From the NCBI GenBank assembly GCA_002292855.1, contig DBBY01000029.1:1-28002 (forward strand): a DNA stretch of 28,002 nucleotides. Reading direction: 5' to 3'. This DNA is from Flavobacteriales bacterium UBA972. GTDB lineage: Bacteria > Bacteroidota > Bacteroidia > Flavobacteriales > Schleiferiaceae. How positions within the stretch are numbered: the first letter of the stretch is position 1; the number at the start of each line of letters is the position of its first letter. Below are positions 24,126-28,002 of this stretch, piece after piece. The translations under genes were made by a program, and so were the position numbers. The notes beneath the pieces are model-generated. The model was not told the origin of the DNA. It saw nothing but the letters and a program-made list of their open reading frames with translations, and ran no database searches.

Positions 24126-24806
24126 CTACTGCAGAATAACTCGGGCCGTCCTGACTCCGTTTTGGAAGTAGGCCCTCAGAATCCAAATTCCTTGCGCAGA
24201 AGGCGCTAAAACAGAACCGTCGTTTAGACTCCTTGCCTCGTGCACGCGACCGGCTAGGTCCATCCACTCCAGCTTAATGGCGTGCATCGGAATGCCATAA
24301 ATGCGCTGACCCGCCGTGGAAGGCTGGGGATAAACCGACAGCAAAGGCAGCGTCGATTCTGAATTAGACACGTAGCGGTTGAAGGCAAAAACCGCAACCA
24401 CCTGGAGGCTATCGTTGGCATCTGCGGCATTCACGAAGGTGTACCAGATGCTGTCTTGGCCATTCGCCGAGGTATCGCGCACGTAGGCATAGCCCGAGAA
24501 ATCATTGGCAGTTGCCCCGGGAGCAATGGTAACGGTACCCTGGCTCTGGTTCGCCCAAATGGGGTAGCAGAGGTCCCAGCAGAAGTAGTTGGAGTCCACC
24601 AATCCGGTTGTGCCAATTCTGCGGCGCACCACTCGGTAGTCTTTTGCGGTGGCTGAATTGTTCTTCACCGAAATATGGGCCGTAGCCTGGGTTCCGTTGT
24701 GGCTATTCACGTAGGCAATGCTGTCCATGGAGGTAACCATTAAACTTTGGCCACTTACAAGCTGCGCACTGCACAAGGCAAGCGATAAAATCCAGTATTT
24801 ATGCAT
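24126..24806 (-). CDS. Small secreted protein with T9SS type A sorting domain
   Basis: A 226-residue protein starting at the ATG at 24806, which gives the signal peptide MHKYWILSLALCSAQLVSG. Residues about 25-142 form one beta-rich, Ig-like domain with a paired-cysteine motif YFCWDLCYP (Cys76, Cys80). That motif and the following APGATANDFSGYAYV are a pattern I associate with small Bacteroidetes secreted proteins of unknown function. Residues about 152-226 are a type A CTD: LSVYPQPSTAG (the usual YPNP here reads YPQP), LEWMDLAGRV, GIWILRAYFQNG and a terminal basic strand ARVILQ. It would be exported by the T9SS. It is transcribed toward ruvA (39-base gap, no clear terminator) and divergently from the Omp28-like gene. 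Its function is not recognisable. Confidence 0.83.
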   Translation of the reverse strand: MHKYWILSLALCSAQLVSGQSLMVTSMDSIAYVNSHNGTQATAHISVKNNSATAKDYRVVRRRIGTTGLVDSNYFCWDLCYPIWANQSQGTVTIAPGATANDFSGYAYVRDTSANGQDSIWYTFVNAADANDSLQVVAVFAFNRYVSNSESTLPLLSVYPQPSTAGQRIYGIPMHAIKLEWMDLAGRVHEARSLNDGSVLAPSAQGIWILRAYFQNGVRTARVILQ

Positions 24807-24810
24807 TGGG

Positions 24811-24842
24811 TAAAGGTAATTCCTCTGCTTATGCAAACACAA
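24811..24842 (-). promoter_or_regulatory. Putative promoter of the small T9SS cargo gene
   Basis: On the minus strand TTG (24842-24840) is followed after 21 bases by TACCTTTA (24818-24811), which matches five of the six fixed positions of TAnnTTTG. The box ends 4 bases before the ATG at 24806, so transcription should start at or within a base or two of the start codon. Confidence 0.4.
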
Positions 24843-24844
24843 AC

Positions 24845-24875
24845 TTGCCCGCGCGTTTATTTAAGGTTAATTTCA
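24845..24875 (+). promoter_or_regulatory. Candidate promoter of the Omp28-like gene
   Basis: TTG at 24845-24847 and TAATTTCA at 24868-24875 are separated by 20 bases, a normal Bacteroidetes -33/-7 distance. The -7 part matches only four of six fixed positions. It would give a leader of roughly 30 bases before the ATG at 24911. The box overlaps the left arm of the inverted repeat at 24862-24909. Confidence 0.3.
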
Positions 24876-24909
24876 CGTTCTGTCTTGAAAAATCACAATC
24901 TTAACCTTA
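24862..24909. repeat. Perfect 9-bp inverted repeat before the Omp28-like start codon
   Basis: TAAGGTTAA (24862-24870) and TTAACCTTA (24901-24909) are exact reverse complements separated by 30 bases. The right arm ends one base before the ATG at 24911, and the left arm overlaps the candidate -7 box. The repeat sits between two divergent T9SS cargo genes. It could be a regulator-binding dyad or, if transcription starts further upstream, an mRNA stem that covers the start codon. Confidence 0.5.
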
Positions 24910-24910
24910 C

Positions 24911-26836
24911 ATGAAAAATATAGTAAACACCCTACTCGTTTGCCTCTTTAGTGTGGCAGCCTTTGGCCAAAATCGTCTGGTTTTGGTAGAGCACTTCACG
25001 CAAGCCTCTTGCGGACCCTGTGCCACGCAAAATCCCGCACTTAAAACACTTTTAGACGCGAACAACACTAAGGTTGTGGCCCTTAAGTACCAAACGAGCT
25101 GGCCCGGCGTCGACCCAATGAATGCCGCTAACCCGACGGAGGCTGCTGCCCGAGTTCAGTACTACAACGTAACGGGCGTGCCCAATTCGGTGATGGACGG
25201 CAGCGGACCAGGCTCGCCAGGAACCATTGTTACCACTTCAACCATTAACAACCGGTACAACACCGCCGCACCCTTGAACATCACCGCGAGCCATCAGTGG
25301 ACACCCGGTTATGACTCGATTCAAATTGGCGTTTTTGTCGCGAATGCAGGAACCGCAACCGTCGCTTCAGGCGCCGCCGGCTCCCTTAAGCTTCATGTAG
25401 CCGTGATCGAAGAAGAGGTGAACTACCCTTCTGCTCCTGGATCCAATGGCGAAAAAGACTTTTACCAAGTCATGCGCAAAATGGTTCCCGATGCAAGCGG
25501 AACCACCATGGCTGACAGCTGGACCGCAGGCCAAACGCAAATGTTTGTATTTAAGGTGGCCGCCCCCTCCTACTTGGCGAATCTGAACAAGGTTGCCGTG
25601 GTAGCCTTCATTCAAGACAACAGCAATAAGTCGGTGCTCAACGCATCCCGCACTACTGCTCAAACCATTGCAGGGCTTCCTGATATTGGTGTTAATGCCT
25701 TTACTGCAGCTACGCCAGGACTGTGCAACGGCACAACGACCCCAATGGTTACCATCAAAAACGAAGGAAGTCTTGCCATCACGTCGGCCTCGGTGGCCTA
25801 CGCCGTCAATGGCGGAACCCCCGTTACTCAAAACTGGACCGGAAGCCTAAGTGCTGGTGCCACAGCGGTAGTAAGCTTCCCACAGGTAACGCTCCCTGCA
25901 GGTACTAATTCTTTGGTTGCCACGGTGAGTTCACCCAACGGCACCGGAGACGTCAATGGCATGAACAACATGTCTGCACCTCTTATTGCTGCGGTTCTAA
26001 ACAATACTGCCACGCCTGCTCCCTACTCTGAGGGTATGGAGTCTACCAGCTTTAATTCAATTCCTGCCGGTCACGTACTTCTGTACAATACTGCGACCAA
26101 GCCCTTGGTTACCGTAGTTTCTAAGGCACAGGTCAATGGCTTACCCCAGGAACTCGGCGGCTACGGACAGTCAACGAAGTCGCTTATGGTGGACTTCTTC
26201 ACCATGCCCTCCGGAGCGCAGGCGAGCATCATCACTCCCAAAGTGAGCGGCATTACTGCCAACCACAAGCTCTACTTCAACCATGCCTACGCATCGTACG
26301 CTGGAGAAGCCGACGGTTTGAAGGTTTTTGTTTCTTCGAACTGCGGGTCGACATGGACCAACGTGTTCGATAAATCGGGTACGGCCCTTGCCACCGCAGC
26401 CAATTCAACGAGCCGCTTCTTCCCTCAGCCTACGCAATGGTACCCGAACACCATTAGCCTTTCGCAGTTTGCAGGTCAGGAACTGATCGTGAAGTTTGAG
26501 TGCAATTCTGCCTACGGCAACAACCTTTGGCTCGACAACTTCTGGATTAACACCGCCGCCCTGGGCGAAGAAGAAATTCAAGCTGCACAGGCTAAGCTTT
26601 ACCCGAACCCTGCTCGCGATGCCGTTAAGGTTTCTCTTCAGGTATCGGAGGCTGGAGAAGCCCTTGTGGAAGTGATCAACCTCAACGGACAGACGGTGAT
26701 TGCCCGCAGTGCTTCGGTTGAAGCTGGCATGCAAAGCATTGATCTTCAAGTTGGAGACCTTGCCAACGGTGTCTACACGGTGAAGATTGCTCTTAACGAC
26801 CGCGTAGAGACCCTGCGATTCACGGTTCAGCACTAA
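24911..26836 (+). CDS. Omp28-related secreted thioredoxin-fold protein with T9SS type A sorting domain
   Basis: A 641-residue multidomain surface protein. The signal peptide MKNIVNTLLVCLFSVAAFGQ is followed by an Omp28-like thioredoxin-fold domain (about 21-250). It opens with LVLVEHFTQASCGPCATQNP, whose CGPC (Cys34, Cys37) equals the thioredoxin active-site motif. GVPNSVMDG follows near residue 94 at the cis-Pro position. A CARDB-like beta domain (about 254-345, PDIGVNAF and TIKNEGSLAITSASVAYAVNGG) precedes a choice-of-anchor J/MAM-like jellyroll (about 356-548, EGMESTSFNSIPAGHV through LWLDNFWI). The last 81 residues are a canonical type A CTD (KLYPNPARDAV, VEVINLNGQTV, LANGVYTVKI). It ends 20 bases before a strong terminator. 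The domains imply a T9SS-secreted thiol-active or substrate-binding protein; the actual substrate is unknown. Confidence 0.92.
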   Translation: MKNIVNTLLVCLFSVAAFGQNRLVLVEHFTQASCGPCATQNPALKTLLDANNTKVVALKYQTSWPGVDPMNAANPTEAAARVQYYNVTGVPNSVMDGSGPGSPGTIVTTSTINNRYNTAAPLNITASHQWTPGYDSIQIGVFVANAGTATVASGAAGSLKLHVAVIEEEVNYPSAPGSNGEKDFYQVMRKMVPDASGTTMADSWTAGQTQMFVFKVAAPSYLANLNKVAVVAFIQDNSNKSVLNASRTTAQTIAGLPDIGVNAFTAATPGLCNGTTTPMVTIKNEGSLAITSASVAYAVNGGTPVTQNWTGSLSAGATAVVSFPQVTLPAGTNSLVATVSSPNGTGDVNGMNNMSAPLIAAVLNNTATPAPYSEGMESTSFNSIPAGHVLLYNTATKPLVTVVSKAQVNGLPQELGGYGQSTKSLMVDFFTMPSGAQASIITPKVSGITANHKLYFNHAYASYAGEADGLKVFVSSNCGSTWTNVFDKSGTALATAANSTSRFFPQPTQWYPNTISLSQFAGQELIVKFECNSAYGNNLWLDNFWINTAALGEEEIQAAQAKLYPNPARDAVKVSLQVSEAGEALVEVINLNGQTVIARSASVEAGMQSIDLQVGDLANGVYTVKIALNDRVETLRFTVQH

Positions 26837-26856
26837 GCATTTTTAAGCCAATTTTC

Positions 26857-26890
26857 AAGCGCCGAGGTTCTGCCTCGGCGCTTCTTTTTT
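26857..26890 (+). terminator. Rho-independent terminator after the Omp28-like gene
   Basis: An 11-bp perfect stem (26857-26867 with 26873-26883, core GCGCCGAGG/CCTCGGCGC) with the loop TTCTG, followed by C and six T's. It separates the Omp28-like gene from the downstream TlpA-like gene. Confidence 0.95.
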
Positions 26891-26946
26891 GGTCCAAATC
26901 GCCGTGGAACTAGGAACCTCTTTGGCAATTGCCGTACCTTGAGGGC

Positions 26947-27426
26947 ATGAAATTGTTGCTATACTCCGCGCTCTTGGCGGTCGGCTTTCTTGCAAAGGCA
27001 CAGCCCCTACCCCAAATTGAGGTTCAAACCCTGGACGGAACCAAGGTCCCTATTGCCAGCTTGCACCAAACGGGCAAGCCAACGATCCTTAGTTTTTGGG
27101 CAACGTGGTGCAAACCCTGCATCAATGAACTGAATTCTCTTGCGGAGCGGTACGATGAACTTCAAGAAGAATTCGGAGTGAGCTTGATTGCCGTGAGCAT
27201 TGACGACTCGCGCACCAGTCCTAAGGTGGGGCCGTTTGCCGCCGGGCAGGGCTGGGACTACACCGTGGTACTCGACCCCAACAGCGACCTGCGTCGCGCC
27301 ATGGGAGTCAATAACGTTCCCCATACCTTTCTACTCAACGGCGCAGGAGAAATCGTCTGGCAGGTCAACAAGTACGTTCCGGGCGAAGAAGAGGTCCTTA
27401 TCGCCGAGATCCGCAAACTGAAGTAG
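26947..27426 (+). CDS. TlpA/ResA-like periplasmic thioredoxin
   Basis: A 159-residue thiol-disulfide oxidoreductase. I start at the ATG at 26947, which gives the signal peptide MKLLLYSALLAVGFLAKA; the frame is open from 26929 but those extra codons would spoil the signal. The redoxin domain follows: ILSFWATWCKPCINEL with the active-site WCKPC (Cys55, Cys58), LIAVSIDD, and VPHTFLL with the cis-Pro at 125. Such proteins reduce or rearrange disulfides in the periplasm, for example in cytochrome c maturation. The sequence GTACCTTGAGGGC just before the ATG contains a poor -7-like box (TACCTTGA, four of six) 4 bases from the start. A DUF6029 gene begins two bases after the stop, so the two are co-transcribed. 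Confidence 0.93.
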   Translation: MKLLLYSALLAVGFLAKAQPLPQIEVQTLDGTKVPIASLHQTGKPTILSFWATWCKPCINELNSLAERYDELQEEFGVSLIAVSIDDSRTSPKVGPFAAGQGWDYTVVLDPNSDLRRAMGVNNVPHTFLLNGAGEIVWQVNKYVPGEEEVLIAEIRKLK

Positions 27427-27428
27427 CT

Positions 27429-28002
27429 GTGCGCAGGGTTGTACTTATGGCCTTGGCAGTCGGCTCGGCAAACCTTTGGGCCCAGCAAGGCCAAACGGAT
27501 GCCCTGGGCGGAACGCTCCGCGCCGTGATGCAGTTTGATGCTCAGGCCTATGTGCGCGACTCCGTGCTCGACCCTGCGGGCGACTACTACCCCGAAGAAC
27601 GCGCTCTTGGCCAAGGCTGGGCTCTGTTTACCTACGATCGAGGCAACCTTCGAATGGGTATGCGCTACGAAAACTACCAGAATGCATTGCTGGGCTTCCC
27701 GGCCGGATACCGGGGCGAAGGCATTACCTACCGCTTTGCGCAATGGCAGCAGGGCAAGTTTGACGTTACGGTAGGGAACTTTTTTGAACAATTCGGCCAA
27801 GGACTGATCTTTAGGTCCTACGAAGAGCGAGGCCTCGGGCTCGACAATGCCATGGACGGCAGCCGCATTATCGCGCGACTATCCAAGGGCCTGACCCTCA
27901 AAGGAGTTATCGGAAGGCAACGGGTATTTTTTACCAAAAGCGACGGGATTACGCGGGGATTGGATGCGGAATGGGCCCTTAACGAGGCACTGCCCTTTTT
28001 GA
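27429..28002 (+). CDS. DUF6029-type putative outer-membrane beta-barrel protein, 5' part
   Basis: An open frame begins with GTG at 27429, two bases after the TlpA-like stop, and runs off the window after 191 codons. The GTG start gives a basic signal peptide (MRRVVLMALAVGSANLWAQ) and is preferred over the ATG at 27447, which would leave a shorter signal without the arginines. The following residues alternate as beta strands. They carry the pattern I associate with the Bacteroidetes DUF6029 family: NLRMGMRYENYQNALLGF, then DVTVGNFFEQFGQGLIFRSYEERGLGLDNAMDG and GVIGRQR. The function is unknown, but the strands suggest an outer-membrane barrel. Adjacency to TlpA-like and Omp28-like genes is, as far as I recall, common in Flavobacteriia. 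Confidence 0.85.
   Translation, partial: MRRVVLMALAVGSANLWAQQGQTDALGGTLRAVMQFDAQAYVRDSVLDPAGDYYPEERALGQGWALFTYDRGNLRMGMRYENYQNALLGFPAGYRGEGITYRFAQWQQGKFDVTVGNFFEQFGQGLIFRSYEERGLGLDNAMDGSRIIARLSKGLTLKGVIGRQRVFFTKSDGITRGLDAEWALNEALPFL

Noticed and set aside
24087..24135. Possible hairpin at the end of the small T9SS cargo gene
   Set aside because: TGCAG/CTGCA around the stop codon gives only a 5-bp stem and no T-run follows, so it is unlikely to terminate transcription.
27258..27800. A 180-codon minus-strand open frame across the TlpA-like and DUF6029 genes
   Set aside because: It is antisense to two genes with signal peptides and family motifs and has no features of its own.

Overview
The window looks like a chromosomal segment of a free-living member of the Bacteroidetes, most likely order Flavobacteriales, with fairly high GC for that group. 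The evidence is a full-length SprA, the outer-membrane channel of the type IX secretion system (T9SS). There are also three predicted T9SS cargo proteins with type A or type B C-terminal sorting domains, and a Bacteroidetes-style cytochrome oxidase accessory cluster. Purine-rich Shine-Dalgarno sequences are absent before most starts, and TAnnTTTG-type -7 boxes are present. The gene order ruvA-sprA-gcvH is the one I recall from Flavobacterium. I see no rRNA, tRNA, insertion sequence, prophage or CRISPR array. Coding density is very high: the longest gene-free stretch is about 110 bases, so no gap exceeds 300 bases.

Layout. 1-234 is the 3' end of an unrecognised gene. 239-2467 (-) is a secreted choice-of-anchor L / PKD protein with a type B sorting domain, divergent from an M20 dipeptidase (2522-3907, +). 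A bidirectional terminator (3922-3949) separates the dipeptidase from a PiT phosphate transporter (3971-6184, -). From 14667 down to 6294 lies a long run of minus-strand genes, mostly overlapping or a few bases apart: cysQ, ctaB (heme O synthase), two cytochrome oxidase subunit III genes, subunit IV, SCO, a CtaM-like DUF420 protein, a tiny CxxC membrane protein, tolC, a HlyD-type adaptor and tsaB. Oxidase subunits I and II are not in the window, so this is an assembly and small-subunit block. A terminator at 14681-14702 separates it from a second minus-strand run, ruvA, sprA, gcvH, a vanZ-like gene and tonB (24086 down to 14723).

The right end holds a T9SS cargo gene (24126-24806, -). It is divergent from a plus-strand redox and envelope group: an Omp28-like secreted thioredoxin-fold protein (24911-26836), then, after a strong terminator, a TlpA-like thioredoxin and the 5' part of a DUF6029 beta-barrel gene running off the window.

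How the parts fit. SprA is the export channel through which the three CTD-bearing proteins would leave the cell. TonB beside it would energise outer-membrane import. The ctaB-to-DUF420 block would make heme O, deliver copper and assemble an aa3/caa3-type oxidase. Most of this is ordinary Flavobacteriia housekeeping. The least explained items are the 76-residue CxxC protein in the oxidase cluster, -7 boxes that sit so close to start codons that leaderless mRNAs are implied, and perfect or near-perfect dyads before the PiT and Omp28 genes.
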